The notes below the pieces were generated by a model that was given only the letters and a program-made list of their open reading frames with translations, did not search any database and was not told where the DNA came from. 64,000 nucleotides of DNA from Bacteroidaceae bacterium (GTDB taxonomy: Bacteria; Bacteroidota; Bacteroidia; Bacteroidales; Bacteroidaceae), in the NCBI GenBank assembly GCA_024398475.1, contig JAKSJB010000001.1, positions 1-64,000 of the forward strand, in the 5' to 3' direction. The translations under genes and the position numbers were made by a program. Below are positions 45,150 to 53,594 of this stretch, one piece after another (the stretch's first letter is position 1; each line of letters begins with the position of its first letter).

Positions 45150-46694
45150 CTACTCAATCCAACTTTCCCGGTCAAGGTTTCTGTATCCGATAGCCTCACC
45201 AATGTGGTTGGACTTGATGTTTTCAGAGCCTTCAAGGTCGGCAATGGTGCGGGCAACCTTGAGAATGCGGTCATAGGCACGGGCAGAGAGATTCAGCATC
45301 TTCATGGCAGAGCGGAGACGCTCAGTACTGGCCTCGTCCAATACCGCATATTTCTGCAGAAGGGCAGTAGTCATCTGGGCATTGCAATGGACACCCTTGA
45401 TACCCGCATACCGCTGTTCCTGAATCTGGCGTGCACGGATGACACGCTCACGTATTGTGGCACTCGATTCACCCTTAGGAGCCTTGGTCATATCTTCCAC
45501 CGGCAGAGCCTCAACCTCCACCTGCAGGTCTATACGGTCCATCAAAGGTCCGCTTATCTTGTTCATATATCGCTGAATCTGGGCAGGAGTACACGTACAT
45601 ACATGAGTCGGATGATGATGGTATCCGCAAGGACAGGGATTCATCGCTGCAACAAGCATGAATGAGCAAGGCATGGTGATGTTGTATCTGGCACGGGATA
45701 TGGTAATGATGCGGTCCTCAAGAGGCTGACGCAGAGTCTCTAACACATTCTTGCTGTATTCAGGAAGTTCGTCAAGAAACAAAATCCCGTTATGCGAAAG
45801 ACAGATTTCACCAGGCATGAAGTTTACTCCACCTCCCACCAGGGCAACATCCGAAACTGTATGGTGAGGCGCCCTGAAAGGACGTTGGCTGATAAGTGAA
45901 GTTTCGCGCTTAACCTTTCCGGCTATAGAATGTATCTGTGTAGTTTCAAGACTTTCAGCAAGCGAAAGCGGAGGAAGGATAGACGGAAGTCGTTTAGCCA
46001 TCATGGATTTGCCACAGCCTGGACTACCTACGAGAATTATGTTATGTCCACCGGCAGCAGCCACTTCAAAAGCCCTCTTCACGTTTTCCTGTCCCTTCAC
46101 TTCGTCGAAGTCAAAGTCAAAGGAAGACTGCTGTGCATAAAACTCCTCCCGCGTATTAACCTCAGTCGGTTCAAGGAAAGTAGTACCGCTCAGAAAACCA
46201 AGCACTTCCTGAAGATGCTTCACGCCATAAACCTTCAGTTTGTTCACCACGGCAGCCTCCCTTGCATTTTCCTCAGGAACGAACAATGCGTCATATCCCA
46301 ATTCACGTGCCTTGATGGCGATAGGAAGGGCACCCTTCACAGGCTGGATTATTCCGTCGAGACCGAGTTCGCCTACAAACATATATTTGCTGATGTTCTC
46401 GTTGCTTATCAATCCGATGGAAGTAAGTATTCCAATAGCCATTGGCAGGTCAAATCCCGATCCCTCCTTCTTTATGTCGGCAGGAGAGAGGTTGACAATT
46501 ATACTTTTTACCCCCACGTTGTAGTTGTTGGAGTTGAGGGCAGTAGAAACTCTGTCCTGACTTTCGCGGATGGCACTGTCGGGCAATCCCACGATGGAGA
46601 AATGTGGCTGAGCAGCAGATTGAACATCCACCTCAAGTGTAACGGTCAGTGCCTCAAGACCTTGTAGAGTCGCTGAAAATACTTTGGCAATCAA
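45150..46694 (-). CDS. comM: YifB/ComM-family Mg-chelatase-like AAA ATPase
   Basis: A 514-residue hexameric AAA+ ATPase; ComM of Haemophilus and Vibrio promotes branch migration during natural transformation. Domains: an N-terminal Lon-protease-like fold (VDVQSAAQPHFSIVGLPDSA, VNLSPADIKKEGSGFDLPMA), Walker A (LVGSPGCGKSMMAKRLPSIL), Walker B (ILFLDELPEY), AMNPCPCGYHHHP with a possible zinc-binding Cys cluster, and a C-terminal Mg-chelatase domain (LSARAYDRILKVARTIADLE). A ComEC-like gene is elsewhere in the window at 22 kb. Confidence 0.96.
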   Translation of the reverse strand: MIAKVFSATLQGLEALTVTLEVDVQSAAQPHFSIVGLPDSAIRESQDRVSTALNSNNYNVGVKSIIVNLSPADIKKEGSGFDLPMAIGILTSIGLISNENISKYMFVGELGLDGIIQPVKGALPIAIKARELGYDALFVPEENAREAAVVNKLKVYGVKHLQEVLGFLSGTTFLEPTEVNTREEFYAQQSSFDFDFDEVKGQENVKRAFEVAAAGGHNIILVGSPGCGKSMMAKRLPSILPPLSLAESLETTQIHSIAGKVKRETSLISQRPFRAPHHTVSDVALVGGGVNFMPGEICLSHNGILFLDELPEYSKNVLETLRQPLEDRIITISRARYNITMPCSFMLVAAMNPCPCGYHHHPTHVCTCTPAQIQRYMNKISGPLMDRIDLQVEVEALPVEDMTKAPKGESSATIRERVIRARQIQEQRYAGIKGVHCNAQMTTALLQKYAVLDEASTERLRSAMKMLNLSARAYDRILKVARTIADLEGSENIKSNHIGEAIGYRNLDRESWIE

Positions 46695-46757
46695 TTTTAT
46701 CTGTCGTTTTTTATTTTTAAGTCCTGTTAGATTCTTTAGTTTGGCTTAATCAGGGCA

Positions 46758-46765
46758 CAAAGATA
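46758..46765 (-). promoter_or_regulatory. Probable -7 element for comM
   Basis: The minus strand reads TATCTTTG followed by TGCCC, 64 bases before the comM start; no clear -33. Confidence 0.55.
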
Positions 46766-46797
46766 CAAATAAAAAACGAAGATGCGTAGGTAAACCC

Positions 46798-46830
46798 ACA
46801 AAAAAAAGAGTGGGTGCATTACCCACTCTT
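46798..46830 (-). terminator. Rho-independent terminator of the Spy-like gene
   Basis: The 10-bp stem AAGAGTGGGT/ACCCACTCTT with loop GCATT is followed on the minus strand by a run of T. It lies 55 bases after the stop of the gene at 46885. Confidence 0.88.
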
Positions 46831-46884
46831 GGCGTGTGTCTTTCACGGGAAAGATTACTATAAATCTTATTAATACCGCCTAAA

Positions 46885-47292
46885 TTATTGCTGAGGACCG
46901 CCGAATCCGCCGAATCCACCGCCTTGCATCATGCGTTCACGCATTTCCTGCTGTTCCTTTTCGTACTTAGCAAACTGCTCTTCGTTAAGGATTTCCTTGA
47001 GAGCCTTAGTCTGAGCTTCGCGACGCTTCTGGAATGATTCAGGATCGAAGTTAGGCTGTTCGCCTGCCTGCATCTTCTTCATCATTTCCTGCTGTTCCTT
47101 AGCTTCCTTGAGGAAAATATCTAATACTTTCTTGTACTGTTCGTCATCGATTTTGCAAGTTTCCTTGATACGATCAGCCTGACGAGCTGCCATGTCTTCT
47201 GGTTTGAACTCAGGCATCTGACCACCTGGGAACTGAGCGAATGCACAAGTAGTGCAAACTAAAGCAACGAGTGCTGTGATAATTCTTTTCAT
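46885..47292 (-). CDS. Small secreted helical protein (DUF4890/Spy-like)
   Basis: A 135-residue protein with a signal peptide (MKRIITALVALVCTTCAFAQ). The mature part is highly charged and helical, rich in Lys, Glu, Gln and Met, with KIDDEQYKKVLDIF and LKEILNEEQFAKYEKEQQEM, a layout seen in periplasmic Spy/CpxP-type proteins. It ends in a flexible GGGFGGFGGPQQ tail. In Bacteroidota such proteins are annotated as DUF4890 or hypothetical. A chaperone or stress role is inference. It is monocistronic with its own terminator. Confidence 0.82.
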   Translation of the reverse strand: MKRIITALVALVCTTCAFAQFPGGQMPEFKPEDMAARQADRIKETCKIDDEQYKKVLDIFLKEAKEQQEMMKKMQAGEQPNFDPESFQKRREAQTKALKEILNEEQFAKYEKEQQEMRERMMQGGGFGGFGGPQQ

Positions 47293-47435
47293 AAGTCTCT
47301 TGTTCGTTTTTTGTTAATGATTTATTGTTTGGTTAATTCATTCTTGTAGTAGGATTTTACCTGCATACGATAGTATTGAATAGAAAAGTTTAAAAAGGTT
47401 TAATCAACCTGTAATTTTTTTTTCAAATGTCAAAG

Positions 47436-47490
47436 TCTAAGGTGGATAACGGTTATAGGTTATCGGAGATAAGGTCTAAAGTCTAAACGA
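47436..47490. repeat. GGTTATCG and AAGTCTAA microrepeats
   Basis: AAAGTCTAAGGTGGATAACG, then GGTTATAGGTTATCGGAG, then AAGGTCTAAAGTCTAAACG. The same words occur at 44150-44190, 48345-48442 and 55786-55856. Confidence 0.85.
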
Positions 47491-47605
47491 CATTAATAGA
47501 TGAATTCAACTTTTGCTTTCTGACTTGCTCAGTTTCATGAGCTGTTTCCCTTCACCTTCATAGTAACTATGCTCTTCCTCATATTTTACTATGCAGTCAG
47601 TCCAC

Positions 47606-47693
47606 ACCAAAGTCGAACCAAACTCGAAGCAAATTCGAACTGACTCCGTTATTTTATCGACTTTGGTACGACTTTACATCGAATTTGCTTCGA
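47606..47693. repeat. Nested inverted repeats of AAGTCGAA words
   Basis: TCGAAGCAAATTCGA (47624-47638) is the exact reverse complement of 47679-47693. ACCAAAGTCG (47606-47615) is the exact reverse complement of 47658-47667. The pairs interleave rather than nest cleanly, so a single stem is not implied. Confidence 0.8.
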
Positions 47694-48295
47694 CTTTACA
47701 TCGAATTTGCAACAGAGGACGAGCAGAGGGACAATGGACTTACAACTGTGACATGTTCTTTCGCTACGGAATGAGTATTAATAATGTAGGTTATACCCTC
47801 TTCTAAATTCTCCTCTGAAAGGAAGGACTTAAAGCCTACCTGAAAGTGTTCATTTTCTTCTTGATATTATTTAGTGAAATCTAGTTGGTATGTAATTGAT
47901 ATACAGTGCCTTGCGTAGAGGACTCCTATATTTCCGCTATATTCCCCTTGTAAGTCAGTAATAGGTCAGTTATGAGTCTATTGTGAGTCAGTAACGAAAG
48001 GGGTATATTGCAGGAGGTGAAATTGCACAAAAGCATTGTTAGAGTCTACGAGTAAGGCTTCGCCTACAAAACGATGAAGGATTTCGTCAACAAATCGTTT
48101 CGCAACGAAAACAAAAGAAACCATAAAAAACAAAAGAATACAATAATTGATGGTCTTGTTGACCTTATAAGGTTGATGGTGTTGTGTGTTTTGTTCGTTG
48201 CACGCTTGTATATGGGGGTGCGCAAGTATCTTGTCGTATTATGCACACGCGGTATATGGAGTGAGAATACATGAAAGATTTTTTCTGATTTTTTC

Positions 48296-48326
48296 TTTGT
48301 GGTTTATTATTATACGCATACCTTTG
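48296..48326 (+). promoter_or_regulatory. Consensus promoter upstream of the SGNH hydrolase
   Basis: TTTG (48296-48299), a 19-base spacer, then TACCTTTG (48319-48326), an exact fit to the Bacteroidetes consensus. The predicted leader of about 145 nt contains the GGTTATCG repeat block. Confidence 0.85.
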
Positions 48327-48344
48327 CGGCACAAAATTAGCGGT

Positions 48345-48442
48345 GGATGAACGGTTGAACGGTTATCGGTTATAGGTTATCGGTTATCGAAATCCGTCTA
48401 AAGTCGAAGGTCTAAAGTCTAAGGTCGATGAACGGTTATCGG
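48345..48442. repeat. GGTTATCG and AAGTCTAA microrepeats in SGNH leader
   Basis: GGATGAACGGTTGAACGG, GGTTATAGGTTATCGG, CTAAAGTCGAAGGTCTAAAG and TCTAAGGTCGATGAACGG occur in succession, then ATCGGAGGCC. GATGAACGGTTATCGG is present at 44158-44173 as well. Confidence 0.88.
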
Positions 48443-48478
48443 AGGCCGTAGAAATTGTTGAATATTTTTAATAAAGAA

Positions 48479-49219
48479 ATGATGCTTAAGAAGAAATTGA
48501 TTGCTTTTGGTGATTCTGTAATGAAGGGGGTGTACATGGAGGATGTGGACAGGGAGGGTAAACCTCATTATGTCATTGCCAAAAATTCTTTTATCGATGA
48601 ATTCGGGCGTAGGCTCGGATGTGATGTTTCCAATTACGGAAGATTCGGAAGTACTGTGACTGCCGGACAGGGTGTAATTGACAGGCATAGTAAAGATGTG
48701 TCAAATTCCAACTATGTCCTTTTGGAATATGGTGGAAATGATTCTGATTTTGATTGGGAAAGTATTGCTACTGCTCCTGGGGAAAATCACAATCCCCGTA
48801 CGCCTATGATGTTGTTTGCCAAGGCATATAGGGGGATAATTGACAGAATAAGGGATTATGGCTCTAATCCAATAATTCTTTCATTGCCTCCGTTGTGTTC
48901 CAAACGGTATTTCGACTATTTTACCAAGAATATGGATCTGCAACGGAAAAATAACGTACTGAATTGGCTTGGCGGTTCATTTGAAACCATCAATTCATGG
49001 CACGAATCGTATAACCTGAAACTGTTTGAACTTGGTTCTTCTCTTGGGATACCTGTGGTTGACATAACGTCTGCTTTTCTTGCATGTAGGGACTACAGCC
49101 GTTATCTGTGCTGTGATGGAATACATCCTAACGAGGATGGTCAGAGACTTATTGCTGATACTGTGTGTGATTATTTCTGCGAACATGTGGGTATGTTTGG
49201 CTTAACTACTGTTTCCTGA
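48479..49219 (+). CDS. SGNH/GDSL-family hydrolase
   Basis: An esterase or lipase-like enzyme without signal peptide. Block I IAFGDSVMKG with the nucleophile Ser, block II Gly in NYGRFGSTV, block III Asn in LLEYGGNDSDFD, and block V with Asp and His in CDGIHPNEDGQ. The substrate is unknown; the family includes acyl esterases and carbohydrate deacetylases. The open frame begins at 48455, but the ATG at 48479 (or 48482) sits next to the conserved core and is preferred. It is followed 78 bases later by an acyl-CoA ligase on the same strand. Confidence 0.88.
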   Translation: MMLKKKLIAFGDSVMKGVYMEDVDREGKPHYVIAKNSFIDEFGRRLGCDVSNYGRFGSTVTAGQGVIDRHSKDVSNSNYVLLEYGGNDSDFDWESIATAPGENHNPRTPMMLFAKAYRGIIDRIRDYGSNPIILSLPPLCSKRYFDYFTKNMDLQRKNNVLNWLGGSFETINSWHESYNLKLFELGSSLGIPVVDITSAFLACRDYSRYLCCDGIHPNEDGQRLIADTVCDYFCEHVGMFGLTTVS

Positions 49220-49252
49220 CTGCTTTTCTGTAAAAGTGGAGTCAGGCGAAAC
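49213..49252 (+). repeat. 48-base dispersed element, copy 2
   Basis: TTCCTGACTGCTTTTCTG, then TAAAAGTGGAGTCAGG and CGAAACTTGTAT. It overlaps the SGNH stop codon and lies about 46 bases before the acyl-CoA ligase start. See copy 1 at 43973-44022. Confidence 0.65.
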
Positions 49253-49297
49253 TTGTATAAATGTGTTTTTATAGTGTAATAGAAAAAGTAAATTTTT

Positions 49298-50923
49298 ATG
49301 GAACATATTCTGACTTTATTTGAGAACGTGGTAAGACAGCAATGGGATAAGCCGGCGTTGTCAAACTTTCATGGGGAGGTTTTTACTTATGGGAGGACGG
49401 CTATGGAAATAGCAAAGTTGCACCTTATTTATAAAGGGCTTGGGTTGGAGAAAGGTGAGCGGATTTCCATTGCTGCAGGAAACTCTGCACAATGGGCAAC
49501 GGTATTCCTTGCTACTTTATCCTATCATGCTGTGGCTGTTCCTATATTGGCGGAATTCACGCCTGAGAATATCCTGACTCTTGCCAATCATTCGGAAAGC
49601 CAAATCCTATTCACGGACAGGGCGAACTTCCGTATGATGAAAAATGAGATGATGGGAAGTATAAGGGCTGTTGTCGGCATTGATGACTTTTCGCTGCTAT
49701 ATGCTGAAACGGATGATGTGAGGGTGGCCTTCGAACAATCGGACAGGATGTTTGCGGAGACTTACAGGAATGGTCTTGAACCGCACATGGTACACTATGA
49801 GACTGGTAGTTCAGATGAACTGGTAGTAATTAACTATACATCGGGTACGACTGGTACGCCTAAGGGAATAATGATTCCTGCACGTGCACTAAACTCCAAC
49901 ATTGCCTATGCCTTGAAGTATATTCCTGCCACTCCCGGCAGCGATATCATCAGTATGTTGCCTATGGGGCACATGTATGGTCTTGCTTTTGAATTCCTGT
50001 ATCCTCTGATGGCTGGATGCCACATTCATTTCCTGGCTAAGGTTCCATCGCCTACCATACTTCTGACTGCCTTTTCGGAGATACGTCCCTACATCTTTAT
50101 TACGGTACCTTTGGTTGTGGAGAAAATCATCAAGAACAAGGTTGTGCCTTTGCTTGACAAACCGGTGGTAAGGGTTCTTACTCATCTGCCTGGTGTAAGC
50201 AATTTCATCTATGCCAAAATACGCAGGTCTTTCATGAATGCTTTGGGTGGAAATGTCTGTACTATCCCTATTGGTGGTGCTGCATTGAATCCCGAGGTGG
50301 AGAAAATCCTGCTTAAGGCTAAAATACCTATCTCGATAGGCTACGGCATGACTGAATGTGCGCCTTTGATTGGCTATGAGAAGGATTTCTCCGTCAAAGG
50401 TTCATGTGGAAAGGTGGTAGATAACATGCAGGTAAGGATTGATTCCGACAATCCTCATTGCGTGGCTGGTGAAATTCAGGTAAAGGGGGCAAATGTAATG
50501 TTGGGATATTTCAAGAACGAGGATGCGACCAAGGCGGCTTTTACTGACGATGGATGGATGAAAACCGGGGACTTGGGTGTCATTGACAGAAAGGGTAACA
50601 TTTTCATCAAGGGACGCAGCAAGTTCATGATACTGACTTCAAACGGACAAAACATCTATCCGGAGGAGATTGAGGCTGTCATCAATGCCTTGCCGCTCGT
50701 TTCTGAAAGTATTGTGGTGGAACGTGACCGACAATTGGTGGCTATCGTTTCACTTATTGATAAGCCGACTCAAAATGAAGATACAGGGAAAACGGCTGAT
50801 GACATCAGGAGAGGCGTAAATGCTCAGTTGCCTGGATATAGCCGTCTGTCGAAGGTGGAAATTCTGAAAGATGACTTCGTACATACTCCTAAGCATAGTA
50901 TAAAGCGCAACTTGTATTCATAG
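49298..50923 (+). CDS. AMP-dependent acyl-CoA synthetase (long-chain type)
   Basis: An ANL-superfamily ligase of 541 residues that activates a carboxylic acid as an adenylate and then a thioester. Seen: the P-loop INYTSGTTGTPKGIM, MLPMGHMYGLAFEFLYPL, IPIGGAALNPEVEK, IGYGMTECAPLIGYE, the hinge region MKTGDLGVIDRKGNIFIKGR, and the C-terminal lysine segment TPKHSIKRNLYS. The A4 region lacks an amino-acid-type Asp, so a fatty-acid-like substrate fits. It could recycle fatty acids or make acyl-CoA for other use; a link to the NRPS 6 kb away is speculative. Confidence 0.9.
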   Translation: MEHILTLFENVVRQQWDKPALSNFHGEVFTYGRTAMEIAKLHLIYKGLGLEKGERISIAAGNSAQWATVFLATLSYHAVAVPILAEFTPENILTLANHSESQILFTDRANFRMMKNEMMGSIRAVVGIDDFSLLYAETDDVRVAFEQSDRMFAETYRNGLEPHMVHYETGSSDELVVINYTSGTTGTPKGIMIPARALNSNIAYALKYIPATPGSDIISMLPMGHMYGLAFEFLYPLMAGCHIHFLAKVPSPTILLTAFSEIRPYIFITVPLVVEKIIKNKVVPLLDKPVVRVLTHLPGVSNFIYAKIRRSFMNALGGNVCTIPIGGAALNPEVEKILLKAKIPISIGYGMTECAPLIGYEKDFSVKGSCGKVVDNMQVRIDSDNPHCVAGEIQVKGANVMLGYFKNEDATKAAFTDDGWMKTGDLGVIDRKGNIFIKGRSKFMILTSNGQNIYPEEIEAVINALPLVSESIVVERDRQLVAIVSLIDKPTQNEDTGKTADDIRRGVNAQLPGYSRLSKVEILKDDFVHTPKHSIKRNLYS

Positions 50924-50953
50924 ATGACTGTGACTGCTGCTGAACTTGGATTG

Positions 50954-50992
50954 AAAAATGCCATCCTTTGGAATGTTCCAGAGGATGGCATT
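50954..50992. terminator. Hairpin between the acyl-CoA ligase and efp
   Basis: AATGCCATCCT (50957-50967) pairs with AGGATGGCATT (50982-50992). On the minus strand the tail is TTTTTC, a good terminator for efp. The plus-strand tail is weak. Confidence 0.75.
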
Positions 50993-51044
50993 GTATGTGG
51001 TGCGACTCCTTAATATATAGTTTGGAGCCGGGGGATGGGCGTGA

Positions 51045-51605
51045 TTATGACTTACGTGTTACGTAGCTTCCGTCACGTGTGTCAACTTCGACGAGGTCAC
51101 CTTCGTTGATGAAGAGAGGAACGCGGATTTCTGCTCCGGTTTCAAGTGTTGCTGGCTTTGTGGCGTTTGTTGCTGTATCGCCCTTGAGTCCTGGTTCTGT
51201 GTATGTAACCTTGAGAACTGTCTTTACTGGAATTTCTGCTGTAAGGATTGCTTCTGTTGCTGCATCGATTGATACCTGTACGTTGTCGCCTTCCTTGAGG
51301 AACTGTACGCCTTCGATGAAGTCTGCAGGGATGTTTACCTGTTCGAATGTCTCGTTGTTCATGAACACGAGATCGTTGCCTTCCTTATAAAGATACTGGA
51401 ACTGACGGTGGTCTACCTGACATTCATCAAGCTTTGCACTTACAATCCAAGTACGTTCAAGTACACGACCGTCTGCTACGTCGCGCAGCTTTGTTCTCAT
51501 TACTGTGTTTCCTTTTCCTGGCTTTACGTGAAGGAAGTCGATCACTACATAGATACGACCGTCAATACGCAAGCATACGTTCTTTTTAATATCACCTGCT
51601 AACAT
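51045..51605 (-). CDS. efp: Elongation factor P
   Basis: A 186-residue translation factor that relieves ribosome stalling at polyproline stretches. It has the N-terminal KOW-like domain with the tip loop FLHVKPGKGN (Lys31 is the position modified in other bacteria), then VSAKLDECQVDHRQFQYLY and the C-terminal OB fold ending VEVDTRDGSYVTR. No EpmA-type modification gene is seen nearby. It has its own consensus promoter. Confidence 0.97.
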   Translation of the reverse strand: MLAGDIKKNVCLRIDGRIYVVIDFLHVKPGKGNTVMRTKLRDVADGRVLERTWIVSAKLDECQVDHRQFQYLYKEGNDLVFMNNETFEQVNIPADFIEGVQFLKEGDNVQVSIDAATEAILTAEIPVKTVLKVTYTEPGLKGDTATNATKPATLETGAEIRVPLFINEGDLVEVDTRDGSYVTRKS

Positions 51606-51713
51606 AATGTGTGATTTACAATTAAACTAATACTTTATTATTATAGATTTTCTTGATTCTCAAAATCGGGTATTTCTCACTCGACTTGGCAAGTATCATC
51701 CTAAATTCGAGTG

Positions 51714-51744
51714 CAAAATTAGGTGTTTTTTGCTAAAACTCAAA
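51714..51744 (-). promoter_or_regulatory. Consensus promoter of efp
   Basis: On the minus strand TTTG (51741-51744), a 19-base spacer, then TAATTTTG (51714-51721). It is divergent from and close to the rpmH promoter. The 318-base gap 51606-51923 holds only these two promoters and leaders. Confidence 0.83.
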
Positions 51745-51771
51745 AAAAGTGGGTGAAAATCCGTTAAATCT

Positions 51772-51802
51772 TTTGTCAATTTACATAAATTCACTAATTT
51801 TG
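51772..51802 (+). promoter_or_regulatory. Consensus promoter of rpmH
   Basis: TTTG (51772-51775), a 19-base spacer, then TAATTTTG (51795-51802). The leader is about 115 nt. Confidence 0.85.
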
Positions 51803-51923
51803 CACGCTGTTTGTGGACTATAGAGGTCAATTGACTGAAATTTGTGGGTCTGCGGGCAACGTGAATCTGAAAGGTAAAAGGTATTAGAATCTGCAAAATA
51901 AATTCTATTAAATATATATTAAA

Positions 51924-52079
51924 ATGAAAAGAACATTCCAACCACACAACCGTAAGAGAATCAATAAGCACGGTTTCCGTCAGCGTATGACTACTAAGAA
52001 TGGTCGTCGTGTACTCAGCATGCGTCGCAAGAAGGGTCGTAAGTCTCTTACAGTTTCAAGCGAAAATCACGGTAAATAA
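51924..52079 (+). CDS. rpmH: 50S ribosomal protein L34
   Basis: A 51-residue basic protein of the large ribosomal subunit, beginning [18 protein letters not shown] with the family signature KRTxQPxxRKR, then [18 protein letters not shown]. The length is typical. In many bacteria rpmH adjoins rnpA; here rnpA is 6.5 kb away with hemD and yidD. It has its own promoter and terminator. Confidence 0.97.
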   Translation: MKRTFQPHNRKRINKHGFRQRMTTKNGRRVLSMRRKKGRKSLTVSSENHGK

Positions 52080-52126
52080 TCAATACTGCATCGAAATACA
52101 GTAAGAATTGCTTGAAAAGAATTAAG

Positions 52127-52156
52127 GAGGATACATCGGCCGATGCATCCTCTTTT
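52127..52156 (+). terminator. Rho-independent terminator after rpmH
   Basis: GAGGATACATCG pairs with CGATGCATCCTC (one mismatch) and is followed by TTTT. Confidence 0.85.
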
Positions 52157-52265
52157 GCATTATTTATGCCAGTGGCGGAGGCTAATTTTTGTCTGACGTG
52201 CTGACATTCAATGCTGAAACTATCAAATAGTTCGGCATTTGCGATTGAATATCGTTATTTATTAT

Positions 52266-52273
52266 TAACTTTG
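52266..52273 (+). promoter_or_regulatory. Probable -7 element for asd
   Basis: TAACTTTG followed by CACTC, 83 bases before the asd ATG. The -33 region has only ATTG at an 18-base spacing. Confidence 0.6.
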
Positions 52274-52355
52274 CACTCACAAACATCGGCAGGGCAGTTC
52301 CCGGTTTTTATTGCTGGGCTGTTTTCCTGCATTATTAACAAATTAAAACAAGAAA

Positions 52356-53366
52356 ATGAAAGTTGCAATTGTAGGCGCCAGTGGTGCCGTAGGACAAGAG
52401 TTCCTGAAAGTTCTCGACGAGAGACAGTTCCCCATCGATGAGTTAGTTCTGTTCGGTTCAACACGTAGTGCTGGACGAAAGTACACATTCCGCGGTAAGG
52501 AATATGAGGTCAAGCTTTTGAAACACGGTGACGACTTTAAGGATGTTGACATTGCCTTTACTTCTGCAGGTGCCGGTACTTCCAAGGAATTTGCTGAGGA
52601 TATCACTCGCTATGGTGCTGTGATGATTGACAACTCCAGTGCTTTCCGTATGTGTGAGGATGTGCCGCTCGTTGTGCCTGAGTGTAATGCTGAGGATGCT
52701 CTCAACCGTCCACGCGGAATCATTGCAAATCCTAACTGTACGACTATCATGATGGTGGTGGTTCTGAAACCTATCGAGGACCTCAGCCACATCAACCGTA
52801 TACATGTTGCCAGCTATCAGTCGGCTTCCGGTGCGGGTGCTGCTGCTATGGCTGAACTTGAACAGCAATATAAGGAACTGGCTGAAGGCAAGCCTGTGAC
52901 TGTGAATAAGTTTGCCTATCAGTTGGCTTACAACGTGATCCCTCAGATTGATGTCTTTACTGACAACGGTTACACTAAGGAGGAGATGAAGATGTTCAAC
53001 GAGACTAAGAAAATCATGCACAGCGATGTACGCTGTTCTGCAATGTGTGTCCGCATTTCTTCTCTGCGTGCTCATAGTGAGGCTGTGTGGGTTGAGACTG
53101 ACAAGGCTCTGACTGTGGAACAGGTGCAGGAGGCTATCAAGAATGCGAATGGTGTTACTCTTCTCGATGATCCTTCTACTCAGACTTATCCTATGCCTTT
53201 GTTTACTGCAGGTAAGGATGACGTCTATGTGGGTCGTGTGCGCAAGGATATTGCCAACGACAACGGTATCACTTTCTGGTTGAGCGGTGACCAAATCAAG
53301 AAGGGTGCTGCTCTGAACGCTGTTCAGATTGCTGAATATCTCATTAAGGTTGGGAATGTGAAGTAA
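52356..53366 (+). CDS. asd: Aspartate-semialdehyde dehydrogenase
   Basis: An NADPH-dependent enzyme reducing aspartyl phosphate to the semialdehyde for lysine/diaminopimelate, threonine and methionine synthesis. Seen: the Rossmann motif [18 protein letters not shown], the nucleophile Cys128 in [25 protein letters not shown] and the catalytic His in [15 protein letters not shown]. The length of 336 is typical. It is followed by a repeat block and then glyS. Confidence 0.97.
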   Translation: MKVAIVGASGAVGQEFLKVLDERQFPIDELVLFGSTRSAGRKYTFRGKEYEVKLLKHGDDFKDVDIAFTSAGAGTSKEFAEDITRYGAVMIDNSSAFRMCEDVPLVVPECNAEDALNRPRGIIANPNCTTIMMVVVLKPIEDLSHINRIHVASYQSASGAGAAAMAELEQQYKELAEGKPVTVNKFAYQLAYNVIPQIDVFTDNGYTKEEMKMFNETKKIMHSDVRCSAMCVRISSLRAHSEAVWVETDKALTVEQVQEAIKNANGVTLLDDPSTQTYPMPLFTAGKDDVYVGRVRKDIANDNGITFWLSGDQIKKGAALNAVQIAEYLIKVGNVK

Positions 53367-53373
53367 AGAAAGG

Positions 53374-53525
53374 GTCAACAAGTCTACGAGTCAACAAGTC
53401 TACGAGTCAACAAGTCTACGAGTCTACGAGTCAACAAGACGATGGGCATTCGAGAAGTCGAGGATTCGTGAAATCGAGTCAACAAGACGACGGGCTAATG
53501 GCTAATGGCCAATAGCTAATGGCTA
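53374..53525. repeat. Composite intergenic microrepeat between asd and glyS
   Basis: GTCAACAAGTCTACGAGT words repeat several times, then GACGATGGGCATTCGAG, GAGTCAACAAGACGACGG, then GGCTAATGGCTAATGG and AATAGCTAATGGCTAAT. A GAGCAGGTATGATACTTGCG tail follows, like the end of the STAS leader. Confidence 0.92.
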
Positions 53526-53594
53526 ATAAAATTGAGCAGGTATGATACTTGCGAAAGTAAATATAATATAATTCAAAAATAAAATATAAACCAC

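Larger units (their letters stand above)
47293..48478. other. 1.2-kb region without a convincing gene
   Basis: Contains microrepeats at 47436-47490, an element at 47503-47540 (CTTTCTGACTTGCTCAGTTT) also found at 43816-43838, a nested inverted-repeat block at 47606-47693, AGTCAGTAA-type words at 47950-47995, a consensus promoter at 48296-48326 and GGTTATCG words at 48345-48442. The open frames at 47591-47806 and 48074-48274 lack family features and are not called. Confidence 0.75.

Noticed and set aside
47591..47806. 71-residue open frame in the intergenic region
   Set aside because: It runs through the inverted AAGTCGAA word block; composition follows the repeats and no promoter or start context supports it.
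48074..48274. 66-residue basic frame with a hydrophobic stretch, toxin-like at first sight
   Set aside because: No promoter, no antitoxin partner and no family match that I recognise; left uncalled though not excluded.
52458..53381. 307-residue minus-strand frame opposite asd
   Set aside because: Shadow of asd; His/Ser/Leu-rich translation typical of antisense reading.
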